This document shows positions 1-4,760 of a stretch of DNA of 8,396 bases, piece after piece. The position numbers and the translations under genes were made by a program. The DNA is taken from contig NZ_JACRSY010000063.1 in the NCBI RefSeq assembly GCF_014384995.1, positions 1 through 8,396 of the forward strand, read 5' to 3'. Under the pieces are notes generated by a model. That model worked only from the letters and a program-made list of their open reading frames with translations, was not told the DNA's origin and ran no database searches. Source of the stretch: Zhenhengia yiwuensis. Its GTDB lineage: Bacteria; Bacillota; Clostridia; Lachnospirales; Cellulosilyticaceae. How positions within the stretch are numbered: the stretch's first letter is position 1; every line of letters begins with the position of its first letter.

Positions 1-133
1 CCCATTTTAAGGCTAAAGGCATTGTCATAATCCCTCTATCAGCTAAAGTACCAAGTGGCTTACCTGCACTTTTAAAGTTGATGTATGCACCTGGTCTTAC
101 CTTGTTCTGAACAGTAAATATACCTCCTGCCAT
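1..133 (-). CDS. Phage contractile tail sheath protein, N-terminal 44 residues (partial)
   Basis: The visible N-terminus begins MAGGIFTVQNKVRPGAYINF and continues with KPLGTLADRGI. This is the very conserved opening of the XkdK/YqbK-type tail sheath proteins of PBSX-like Firmicutes phages and prophages. Sheath subunits polymerise around the tail tube and contract to drive it through the host envelope, so this fragment establishes a myovirus-type tail. The ATG overlaps the stop of the preceding small gene by one base (TAATG), and an AAGG motif lies just upstream, inside that gene's 3' end, so the two are probably translationally coupled. The rest of the gene lies beyond the left edge. The family call rests on the N-terminal motif only, but that motif is distinctive. 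Confidence 0.9.
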   Translation of the reverse strand, partial: MAGGIFTVQNKVRPGAYINFKSAGKPLGTLADRGIMTMPLALKW

Positions 134-291
134 TATTTCACCTTCCTTTTCTTTTCCTTTTTTAATAATTCTTTAACTTCTTTCATGGTGTATGTTTTGT
201 TTTCTTCTAGTAATACCTCTAAAAGATAACGTTCTTCTTGTTCGAATTGTTTACTATCTAAGAACTGATCTTTTGTAAATTTACTTTCCAT
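133..291 (-). CDS. Small phage protein, YqzN/YkzM-like by position (52 aa)
   Basis: A 52-codon frame starting MESKFTKDQFLDSKQF and ending KKEKKRKGEVK. It is highly charged, with a Lys/Glu-rich helical second half (ENKTYTMKEVKELLKKEKK). The ATG at 291 has a GGAGG at 301-305 with 9 nt spacing; an alternative ATG at 297 is too close to it. The start lies inside the last codons of the tail-terminator gene (11-nt overlap), and the stop overlaps the sheath ATG. In the PBSX and skin prophages of Bacillus a small protein of this size (YkzM, YqzN) occupies the slot just before the sheath gene. Assignment to that family is inferred from position, size and charge. Its function is unknown; a role in tail assembly is plausible. 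Translation is well supported by SD and coupling. Confidence 0.75.
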   Translation of the reverse strand: MESKFTKDQFLDSKQFEQEERYLLEVLLEENKTYTMKEVKELLKKEKKRKVK

Positions 292-679
292 AAACATGTT
301 CCTCCAATCGGTTCATCTTTGGATATTGCTTCGCATCTTTCATTAAATGCACTTTATAATCAATAAAAAAATGAAGTACCCTATCCGATACCTCATGTTT
401 CATGTTTTTACCCTTTATTTTAATAGCTTCTAATACTTCCATTTGCTCATAAAGATTGTTAGCCATCTTTTCAGCAGCCTTATTGCTTGTTGCAAAGTAA
501 TGTATATCTATACTTACTTCATGGATATAGCGTCTATCAAGTTGTTGCGCTCTTGAGCCATCAAGTACCTTTACAAAGAAACTTGGTTCTTCAAACCCTT
601 GCGGAACTGATTCACCATAGATAGGTATATCGGGATATAACCCATCTAACTGTTTAATAACTTCTTGCCTTATATCCAA
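281..679 (-). CDS. Phage tail terminator family protein (DUF6838-like, XkdJ/YqbJ position)
   Basis: A 132-residue protein (MDIRQEVIKQLDGLYPDIPI..., then VPQGFEEPSFFVKVL) of the kind placed between the HK97 gp10-family gene and the tail sheath in PBSX-like myoviruses. The N-terminal segment, with a helix leading into an IYGE..PQGFEEPSFFV strand and then RYIHEVSIDIHYF, matches the layout of tail-terminator proteins. These cap the growing tail tube and provide the head-joining surface. The start is TTG at 679, supported by a strong AGGAGGG immediately upstream; no ATG lies near a comparable SD. It follows the HK97 gp10 gene by 11 nt and overlaps the next small gene by 11 nt. The family call is from order and general pattern, so exact role is inferred. 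Confidence 0.8.
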   Translation of the reverse strand: MDIRQEVIKQLDGLYPDIPIYGESVPQGFEEPSFFVKVLDGSRAQQLDRRYIHEVSIDIHYFATSNKAAEKMANNLYEQMEVLEAIKIKGKNMKHEVSDRVLHFFIDYKVHLMKDAKQYPKMNRLEEHVYGK

Positions 680-690
680 TCTATACCCTC

Positions 691-1239
691 CTATTTAAAT
701 AATTGTTCTAACACCTTCTTGCAATGTTTATCTGCTATTTGTTGCAGAGAATGTTCAACCTCTTTCATGGAAATCGTCAGCATAAAGCGCCCCTCTACCC
801 ACCCTTTATTATTACGTTTACGGTGGCCATACTCAACAAACGATGCATATTCTACGTTATTGTAAATAAGAATAAATAACTTATTACCATTCTTTTTTAC
901 GCCGGTAATATACCACCCCTTGCGAAGTGTTCCTCCAACTTGTGTTTTGGAATTAGAAAACCTAACTTGTCGTGTTCTGGCCTTGGCTTTAAAAGATACT
1001 TTCTTACCCGCTTTGGTTGTGAAGTTTACTTGTTTTTCAGGTATATTGGCTATAAAACTTACTTGTCCACTGTATTGTCCTACTGGTGTCCTTTTTTTAG
1101 TCTTAGCCAAAACCTTATTTCCAACTTCTAGAAGGATATCTGTAACTAACTGCTCTCCTATATCTTTTTTAACAGCTTCTTCAAAGTTATTGGCCATCTT
1201 TTCAAAAGCTTTATAATCCATCTTACCCCACTTGGCCAT
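691..1239 (-). CDS. HK97 gp10-family head-tail joining protein
   Basis: A 182-residue basic protein with the typical N-terminus of this family (MDYKAFEKMANNFEEAV, a helix), followed by TPVGQYSG and a Lys/Arg-rich stretch, then FILIYNNVEYASFVEYGHRKRN near residues 120-145. The YASFVEYGH motif is the hallmark of the HK97 gp10/tail-completion family. Members act in head-tail joining or tail completion, and sit between the connector/closure genes and the tail terminator, exactly as here. The ATG at 1239 overlaps the stop of the upstream gene by one base (TAATG), with AGGT upstream as a weak SD, so translational coupling is likely. Length is normal for the family. Assignment is firm; the precise structural role is inferred from synteny. 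Confidence 0.88.
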   Translation of the reverse strand: MAKWGKMDYKAFEKMANNFEEAVKKDIGEQLVTDILLEVGNKVLAKTKKRTPVGQYSGQVSFIANIPEKQVNFTTKAGKKVSFKAKARTRQVRFSNSKTQVGGTLRKGWYITGVKKNGNKLFILIYNNVEYASFVEYGHRKRNNKGWVEGRFMLTISMKEVEHSLQQIADKHCKKVLEQLFK

Positions 1240-1586
1240 TATGCTTTACCTATTTCAATAAGATTGATTTCTTGATGTGTAGAATAGATTTCTGGTAAAC
1301 CACTCGCTTCAAGGTTGTAGGTTCTTCCATGTTGAACAACCACTACCTTGCTTCCTGGTTTGACTTCTATCTCTGGTGCTAAAAATAACTTAACTATTTG
1401 GCTTACTTCTGCATAAACAGATCCTTGTTTCGCATGAGTATTCGAACGATGTGATAACCTACATGGTTGATTTTCAACTATAATCCCTTCTTTTGCTGTC
1501 GTTTCACCATCTACTTTGATAGTTGTCATCGTCTTAATGGTACATAACCCCTCATAAGTTTTTTCTAGCATTTTTCTTGGGGTCAT
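1239..1586 (-). CDS. XkdH/YqbH-like (DUF3599) head closure protein
   Basis: A 115-residue protein starting MTPRKMLEKTYEGLCTI, with VENQPCRLSH at about 38-47, then PEIEVKPGSKVVVVQHGRTYNLEASG. This pattern matches DUF3599 proteins such as XkdH/YqbH of PBSX-type elements. These sit between the connector and gp10 genes and probably close the head exit channel, like SPP1 gp16. I chose the ATG at 1586 over the in-frame GTG at 1595: the GTG lies within the GAGGTGG SD-like sequence itself, while the ATG is correctly spaced from it and forms an ATGA overlap with the stop of the connector gene. The stop overlaps the next start by one base. Some databases mislabel such genes as transporter subunits; nothing here supports that. 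Confidence 0.8.
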   Translation of the reverse strand: MTPRKMLEKTYEGLCTIKTMTTIKVDGETTAKEGIIVENQPCRLSHRSNTHAKQGSVYAEVSQIVKLFLAPEIEVKPGSKVVVVQHGRTYNLEASGLPEIYSTHQEINLIEIGKA

Positions 1587-1939
1587 GTAGGCCACCTCAC
1601 TTTTCTATAACTATTCAACTCAGACCTATAATCCTCTATAAGACTAGGGTTTTTAATTTTCTCAATAGCTATTTGACTAGCTGTTTGATAACTCCAAGAA
1701 ACATCACCTTCACTCATGCCTTTCATTTCACTATCAACTTTTTCTTGGCCATATTGAGTGCTTCTATAAGTATCTACTACCATAAATAGAACCGTCTCTT
1801 CTAAACCTTTTGGTACAGACTTTACATTACAATAACTACATACTCTTTTTTCAACTCTTTTAATAATGAAGGTTATGATGTCGTCTTTACTTCTATCATC
1901 TTCTGAAATACCTAGCAAAGTTTTTACTTCTTCTAGCAT
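1583..1939 (-). CDS. Phage head-tail connector protein (gp6/gp15-like adaptor)
   Basis: A 118-residue, mostly helical protein starting MLEEVKTLLGISEDD, followed by DIITFIIKRVEKRVCSYCN, then LEETVLFMVVDTYRS, and ending EDYRSELNSYRKVRW. The architecture is that of head-tail connectors (HK97 gp6 / SPP1 gp15), which form a ring under the portal: a short helix, LL(G)I..DD, then helix bundle. The frame is open further upstream to 2014, but that would overlap the capsid gene. The ATG at 1939 has an AGGAGGT at 1945-1950 with about 5 nt spacing, and its product begins at the family's canonical N-terminus. It follows the major capsid gene after a ~40-nt gap holding a hairpin, and its stop overlaps the head-closure start (ATGA). 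Confidence 0.87.
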   Translation of the reverse strand: MLEEVKTLLGISEDDRSKDDIITFIIKRVEKRVCSYCNVKSVPKGLEETVLFMVVDTYRSTQYGQEKVDSEMKGMSEGDVSWSYQTASQIAIEKIKNPSLIEDYRSELNSYRKVRWPT

Positions 1940-1958
1940 AGTTACCTCCTGGTCAAAT

Positions 1959-1980
1959 AAGGGTAGCTTATGCCACCCTT
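1959..1980 (-). promoter_or_regulatory. Intercistronic hairpin directly after the capsid gene
   Basis: On the minus strand AAGGGTGGC, loop ATAA, GCTACCCTT form a 9-bp stem with one G-U pair. It begins at the last base of the major-capsid stop codon and ends ~10 nt before the connector SD. Only ATTTGA follows, so there is no real U-tract. It is better read as a 3' stabilising or attenuating hairpin that sets capsid mRNA above connector mRNA than as a full terminator. Confidence 0.6.
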
Positions 1981-2999
1981 TAGTTAATAGTCGCCATAAA
2001 AACTTGATCGGCATAAGGGAATGAAGGAAGTGCTGTTGCTACTGCCTTAATCCATTTAGCCACTGGATCAGTTGTAGCATACTGCTCTACAATGATATTG
2101 CCTATATTTGTAATATCAATATCACTCTTATTTCGAAGCTCAACTTCTTCTGCTGTAAGCCCATATAATGTCTCTCCCATCATACCGTCTGGCATAAGAA
2201 TAAACATATTGTCTGCTAAATAGCGTTTTGGTATATAAATACCTTTGTTATTTTGAACACGATATTGTGCATCATATGTAGCAATTGTAGGGAGTCCTTG
2301 ACTTGCCAATAGCTGATTAAGTTCTGTTAGTGTGGCAACTTTAGCAGCATTAACACCAAACATAGCTGCTCTAATCTTCTCATCTTTAAGGATTGTGTTC
2401 AGTACAGTTCTTGAAGTTAGTGCTCGTGTTGGTGTGAATCCTGTATCTGCTACAATCTTATCAGTCATTGTATAAATATCACCTAAAATATCTGGTGTAC
2501 CCGACTTCCAAGTTTTTGTATCTTTGTGTCCACTTGGTGTACCAAAGTCAATCGTTCCTTTCACACCATTTTCATTGAGTACAATTTTACCTGTACTAAG
2601 TGCTTCCATACGCATTGCTTCAATTCTTGTTTTTACAGATGCTACCAGGTTATCTACATCATTAAAAAGCTTATGGATAACTTGCTCTTCCTCTTTGGTA
2701 CTTCTAGGTGCATTAAGTGCGATAAGTTCCTTCTCACTTACTTTTATCTTACGTTTAATAAGTGCCAATTCCTCAATTGCTTTAGAAGTACCTTCACGTG
2801 AAGCAATTTCTGTTTCAGTATCAAAGGCATGAACCGATGCAGCTACTGGAAGATTACTTGCCCCTTTAATCATTTCAATTTCTAGACCCTCAATTTTTCT
2901 TTCTGGGAATAAAAGATCTCCCATCATAGGAATAGGTTGACGTGTCTTTGTGTAATTAATAAGTTCTTGTGTACTCATAATCTCTTCAATTCTTGGCAT
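1980..2999 (-). CDS. Major capsid protein, lambda gpE family
   Basis: The main shell subunit of the phage head. At 339 residues it is essentially the length of lambda gpE (341). Features of the Phage_cap_E family are visible: an N-terminal segment with PMMGDLLFPERKIEGLEIE (about 25-43), a middle VDNLVASVKTRIEAMRMEAL..GKI (about 116-139), KTWKSGTPDILGDI (about 163-176), a TPTRALTSRTVLNTILKDEKIRAAM block, and a C-terminal MGETLYGLTAEEVEL. There is no N-terminal delta domain or protease, consistent with the separate scaffold gene upstream. The ATG at 2999 has AAGGAG at 3009-3014, which overlaps the stop (TAAGGAG) of the decoration gene. A stable hairpin follows the stop. Confidence 0.93.
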   Translation of the reverse strand: MPRIEEIMSTQELINYTKTRQPIPMMGDLLFPERKIEGLEIEMIKGASNLPVAASVHAFDTETEIASREGTSKAIEELALIKRKIKVSEKELIALNAPRSTKEEEQVIHKLFNDVDNLVASVKTRIEAMRMEALSTGKIVLNENGVKGTIDFGTPSGHKDTKTWKSGTPDILGDIYTMTDKIVADTGFTPTRALTSRTVLNTILKDEKIRAAMFGVNAAKVATLTELNQLLASQGLPTIATYDAQYRVQNNKGIYIPKRYLADNMFILMPDGMMGETLYGLTAEEVELRNKSDIDITNIGNIIVEQYATTDPVAKWIKAVATALPSFPYADQVFMATIN

Positions 3000-3012
3000 T
3001 TTACTTCACTCC

Positions 3013-3384
3013 TTATCTCAATGTAATTTTTGGACATTTTGTTGTTAATGATGTTTTAATTTCTTCTTGTAATGTCCCACTGTTGTCAATTGCCTGTTTT
3101 AACCTTGCTTCAATGACATAACCTTCTACCATAAGTGCTCCTGGTTGTGGTCCATGTGTTACATCTACTGTCGCAAATAAAACACCTATAACAGCTTGAC
3201 TTGAAACACTTTCGTTTGTAGCTGCTTTTCCATCAGCACCAATAACCGTTCCTGCTAAAACATATTTTCTTCCATTTTCGTCAGCCTCTACACCATCATC
3301 TGAAATAGTGGTTGTAAAATTAATATAATGTTGACTTGCTAAAAACTCTGGTGAATTTCCATACTCTGTTTGTTTAAAATACAT
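3013..3384 (-). CDS. Head decoration protein
   Basis: A 123-residue protein (MYFKQTEYGNSPEFLASQ...) immediately before the capsid gene, the slot held by gpD-like decoration proteins in phages with gpE-type capsids. Visible support: the KYVLAGTVIGADGKAA segment at about 40-55, AVIGVLFATVDVTHGPQPGA at about 64-83 and VEGYVIEARL. This β-rich 'aGtviGadGka...gVl..dvdvt.G...galmveG.v' layout is the pattern of lambda gpD-like/HDPD proteins, which trimerise on the capsid surface and stabilise it against packaged DNA. The start ATG has a perfect AAGGAGG that overlaps the scaffold stop codon. The C-terminal ~25 residues (EEIKTSLTTKCPKITLR) are less recognisable. The decoration role is inferred from context plus pattern. 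Confidence 0.8.
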   Translation of the reverse strand: MYFKQTEYGNSPEFLASQHYINFTTTISDDGVEADENGRKYVLAGTVIGADGKAATNESVSSQAVIGVLFATVDVTHGPQPGALMVEGYVIEARLKQAIDNSGTLQEEIKTSLTTKCPKITLR

Positions 3385-3396
3385 CTCTTTACCTCC

Positions 3397-3999
3397 TTAT
3401 TTTACGTCCCATGCATTTGCATAAGGATTATTTGTTTGTACTTGATGACTTGCGTTTCTTTGCGTTGCTATTGTAGCTGCTAAGCTTGTTGTTCCACCTT
3501 CTCCACCTGCTGGATTATAAAGTGTTTTTGTTTGACCTGTTTTAATTAAAAATGTTTTATCTGTAGCCCAAGTATCTGTTTGTTCTTTAAGTCCTGTAAA
3601 CTGACCATTTTCATACTTAATTTTGTCCATATCAAGCTCCGCTCTAGCCGCTTTTGTACTATGAACATTCAATTTGATAAGCTCATTTTCAAGTGCTAAG
3701 TCAAATTCTTTTTGCTGTGCATCTTTTCCCATTGTTTCAATAGTTTTTTCATACTCTTTAATTTTTGTCTGTAGTCCTTCTACATCAGGATTGTTTTTCT
3801 TAAGTTCTGTAATGGTATCATTAGCTGTCTTAAGTTCTGTCTTTTGGGTTTCGTACTTTCCTTTTAGCTTGATGTAACGTTCGTCAATATTTTCCTCGTT
3901 ACTTAAGTAAATCTTCTGTTCCTTCATCCCATTTACTACAGCTGTTATTTGTTCATCTGTATACCCTAAAGACTTTAAAAACTCTTTAAATCTATCCAT
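3397..3999 (-). CDS. Capsid scaffolding protein, phage GP20 family
   Basis: A 200-residue acidic, coiled-coil protein. The N-terminus MDRFKEFLKSLGYTDEQITAVVNGM is the characteristic start of Gp20-type minor structural/scaffold proteins. Residues ~38-110 form a long heptad-rich coiled coil (KLKGKYETQKTELKTANDTI and LQTKIKEYEKTIETM), followed by a helix-turn segment (DLALENELIKLNVHSTKAA). A Gly/Ala/Ser-rich linker (PAGGEGGTTS) leads to a short C-terminal tag, NPYANAWDVK, which probably contacts the capsid protein. Scaffolds guide procapsid assembly and then leave. The ATG has an ideal AGGAGG at 7 nt spacing. It is the first gene after the 4000-4790 accessory block and follows a minus-strand terminator, so it needs its own promoter or antitermination. 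Confidence 0.9.
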   Translation of the reverse strand: MDRFKEFLKSLGYTDEQITAVVNGMKEQKIYLSNEENIDERYIKLKGKYETQKTELKTANDTITELKKNNPDVEGLQTKIKEYEKTIETMGKDAQQKEFDLALENELIKLNVHSTKAARAELDMDKIKYENGQFTGLKEQTDTWATDKTFLIKTGQTKTLYNPAGGEGGTTSLAATIATQRNASHQVQTNNPYANAWDVK

Positions 4000-4052
4000 T
4001 TCTTTTCCTCCTACGCTTTTATACGAGTTTTGCTTCTCATAGAGTTATTTAT

Positions 4053-4076
4053 AGGTGTTCTTTTACGCCTACACCT
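4053..4076. repeat. Short inverted repeat in the scaffold leader
   Basis: AGGTGT at 4053-4058 and ACACCT at 4071-4076 form a 6-bp perfect stem with a 12-nt loop, ~55 nt upstream of the scaffold start on the minus strand. There is no U-tract in either direction. It could be an operator or a leader hairpin, or chance. I see no convincing -35/-10 pair for the scaffold; the best -10-like sequence, TATAAA just downstream of the repeat, lacks a -35. Confidence 0.35.
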
Positions 4077-4090
4077 CTAAAAAGGCATAT

Positions 4091-4113
4091 AAAAAGCACC
4101 CTGTTAAGAGTGC
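4091..4113 (-). terminator. Intrinsic terminator upstream of the scaffold gene
   Basis: On the minus strand GCACTC, loop TTAACA, GGGTGC (6 bp with one G-U pair) is followed directly by TTTTTAT. This is the form of a compact rho-independent terminator for transcripts coming from the portal/MuF side, before the scaffold gene. Its 3' half (GGTGC then T-run) resembles the terminator at 4754-4792. Confidence 0.65.
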
Positions 4114-4148
4114 CTGTTATTAATTACATAATCTTCAATATTATGTTT

Positions 4149-4176
4149 TTGAGTATTAAATTTGAATTGATATAAT
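4149..4176 (+). promoter_or_regulatory. Sigma-A-type promoter for the KTSC gene
   Basis: TTGAGT at 4149-4154 (4 of 6 to TTGACA) and a perfect TATAAT at 4171-4176 are separated by 16 nt, in an AT-rich stretch on the plus strand. Transcription would start near 4183, giving a leader of about 45 nt before the KTSC ATG. It points against the head operon and supports independent expression of the KTSC gene. Confidence 0.65.
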
Positions 4177-4183
4177 ACTTGTA

Positions 4184-4201
4184 TCAGCTCTACCAAGCTG
4201 A
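4184..4201. repeat. Inverted repeat in the KTSC leader, tRNA D-arm-like
   Basis: TCAGCT and AGCTGA, 6-bp perfect arms, flank CTACCA just after the predicted transcription start. On the minus strand it reads TCAGCTTGGTAGAGCTGA, which strongly resembles the D-arm of tRNAs (GCTCAG.TTGGTAGAGC). No complete tRNA fold with acceptor stem can be built around it. Confidence 0.5.
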
Positions 4202-4228
4202 AATATAAAAGAAAGTGAGGTGTTGCAT

Positions 4229-4435
4229 ATGCAACGAATTCCTGTTTCTTCAAGTAGAATTTCAAGTGTAGGTTGGGAAAACAATACACTTGAAATTCAA
4301 TTTAAAAAAGGTGGTGCAATTTATCAATATTACAACGTGTCTAAAGCTGAATATGATTCATTTATGAATTCTTCATCATTAGGCTCTGCATTGTCTAAGC
4401 TTGATAAAGTTCACCGTTATCAAAGGATAGGATAG
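4229..4435 (+). CDS. KTSC-domain protein (68 aa), opposite strand to head operon
   Basis: A 68-residue protein, MQRIPVSSSRISSVGWENN then LEIQFKKGGAIYQYYNVSKA, and a C-terminal LGSALSKLDKVHRYQRIG. This matches the small KTSC domain: I.V.SS.I.S(I/V)G(Y/W), L.(I/V).F..GG.Y.Y..V....Y..(F/L), ending in a basic (H)RY.RI. Such proteins are common in phages and bacteria; function is unknown, though some are fused to tRNA synthetase-type proteins. The frame is open from a GTG at 4220, but the ATG at 4229 has GAGGTG at 4217-4222 with 6 nt spacing and starts at the family N-terminus. It is the only plus-strand gene in the window, has its own promoter and lies between two minus-strand terminators: typical of a moron. 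The coding region contains a 14-bp perfect inverted repeat. Confidence 0.88.
   Translation: MQRIPVSSSRISSVGWENNTLEIQFKKGGAIYQYYNVSKAEYDSFMNSSSLGSALSKLDKVHRYQRIG
4257..4298. repeat. 14-bp perfect inverted repeat inside the KTSC gene
   Basis: GAATTTCAAGTGTA (4257-4270) and TACACTTGAAATTC (4285-4298) are exact reverse complements with a 14-nt loop. It begins 28 nt into the coding region. In either transcript it would be a stable hairpin, and in DNA a possible operator-like palindrome. The translated segment is the first β-hairpin of the domain. Confidence 0.9.
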
Positions 4436-4440
4436 TTATC

Positions 4441-4485
4441 TATTAGGACTGTGATTCTATGATTTCTTGTCTCTCAGTCCTAATA
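4441..4485. repeat. 11-bp inverted repeat between convergent gene ends
   Basis: TATTAGGACTG (4441-4451) and CAGTCCTAATA (4475-4485) are exact reverse complements with a 23-nt loop. They begin 5 nt after the KTSC stop and include the stop and last codons of the small minus-strand gene. There is no U-tract on either strand, so it is not a classical terminator, but its place between convergent 3' ends suggests a bidirectional transcription block or 3' stabiliser. Confidence 0.75.
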
Positions 4486-4589
4486 ACCCTAACTTTCTCC
4501 CTAGATATTTCTATCTTACAATATGGATCATAGTTCTCTTCTAGATATTGGACTAAAGGTTCTACTAATTGCATTAATTCATCTTTCAT
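4443..4589 (-). CDS. Small acidic phage protein (48 aa), unknown function
   Basis: A 48-codon frame: MKDELMQLVEPLVQYLEENY, then DPYCKIEISREKVRVIRTER and QEIIESQS. The ATG at 4589 has AAGGAG at 4598-4603 with 8 nt spacing, an excellent SD. The amphipathic start (L..LVEPLVQYL.ENY.P) followed by a β-like .KIEI....VRVI is a layout I associate with very small proteins of Clostridia phage head operons, but I know no function. It follows the interrupted frame at 4602-4724, whose TAA overlaps this SD (TAAGGAG), exactly like the coupled genes elsewhere in the operon. Its 3' end converges on the KTSC gene with 7 nt between stop codons. Its codon structure and SD argue that it is real, although short. 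Confidence 0.7.
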   Translation of the reverse strand: MKDELMQLVEPLVQYLEENYDPYCKIEISREKVRVIRTERQEIIESQS

Positions 4590-4601
4590 CCCATCATCTC
4601 C

Positions 4602-4724
4602 TTATTCTATTACTTCCCTGTTTTCAACAAATAATTCAGCTATGGTTTCTTTTCATGACATGTATCAAAACTGGCTGTCTACATATATGTAAGATACAGT
4701 CAGTTTATTATGCTTCTTTACCAT
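4602..4724 (-). pseudogene. Small reading frame interrupted by two in-frame TGA codons
   Basis: From the ATG at 4724 (SD AAGGAGG at 4734-4740, 9 nt away) the frame encodes MVKKHNKLTVSYIYVDSQF then TGA (4665-4667), YMS, TGA (4653-4655), and KETIAELFVENREVIE, ending in TAA at 4602-4604. Apart from the two TGAs it is open for 40 codons, and it ends so that TAA overlaps the SD of the next gene, the junction style used throughout this operon. This suggests a former small gene in which two Trp codons (TGG) became TGA, or a 19-residue peptide with decayed 3' remnant. Neighbouring genes use TGG for Trp and contain no internal TGA, so a recoded genetic code is unlikely. The reading is tentative. Confidence 0.45.
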
Positions 4725-4760
4725 TTTTTATACCCTCCTTAATTTTAGGGTATAAAAAAT
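4723..4760 (-). promoter_or_regulatory. Hairpin enclosing the SD and start of the small interrupted frame
   Basis: ATTTTTTATACCCT (4723-4736) and AGGGTATAAAAAAT (4747-4760) are exact 14-bp reverse complements with a 10-nt loop. On the minus-strand transcript the SD of the 4724 frame lies in the loop and stem and two bases of its ATG are paired, so initiation would be sequestered. The 5' arm is at the same time the U-tract of the terminator at 4754-4792. Confidence 0.7.

Noticed and set aside
665..1216. Plus-strand frames opposite the HK97 gp10-family gene
   Set aside because: No SD, no family resemblance, fully explained as antisense to a recognised gene.
1940..2014. N-terminal extension of the connector protein to 2014
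   Set aside because: It would overlap the end of the capsid gene and the hairpin, has no SD, and the ATG at 1939 has a strong AGGAGGT and gives the family N-terminus.
2524..2832. Plus-strand frames of 91-102 codons within the capsid gene
   Set aside because: Antisense to a clearly recognised major capsid gene; composition is that of complement shadow.
4140..4215. A functional tRNA on the minus strand
   Set aside because: D-arm and T-loop-like motifs are present, but anticodon arm plus variable region are about 8 nt too short and there is no 7-bp acceptor stem.
4104..4289. Minus-strand frame of 61 codons opposite the start of the KTSC gene
   Set aside because: No SD at its start, low-complexity hydrophobic/aromatic translation, runs through the terminator at its 3' end, and overlaps the well-supported KTSC gene and its promoter.
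4602..4724. Phage using TGA as Trp (alternative genetic code)
   Set aside because: All large genes here encode Trp by TGG and contain no internal TGA, and several end in a normal stop including TGA at 1583.
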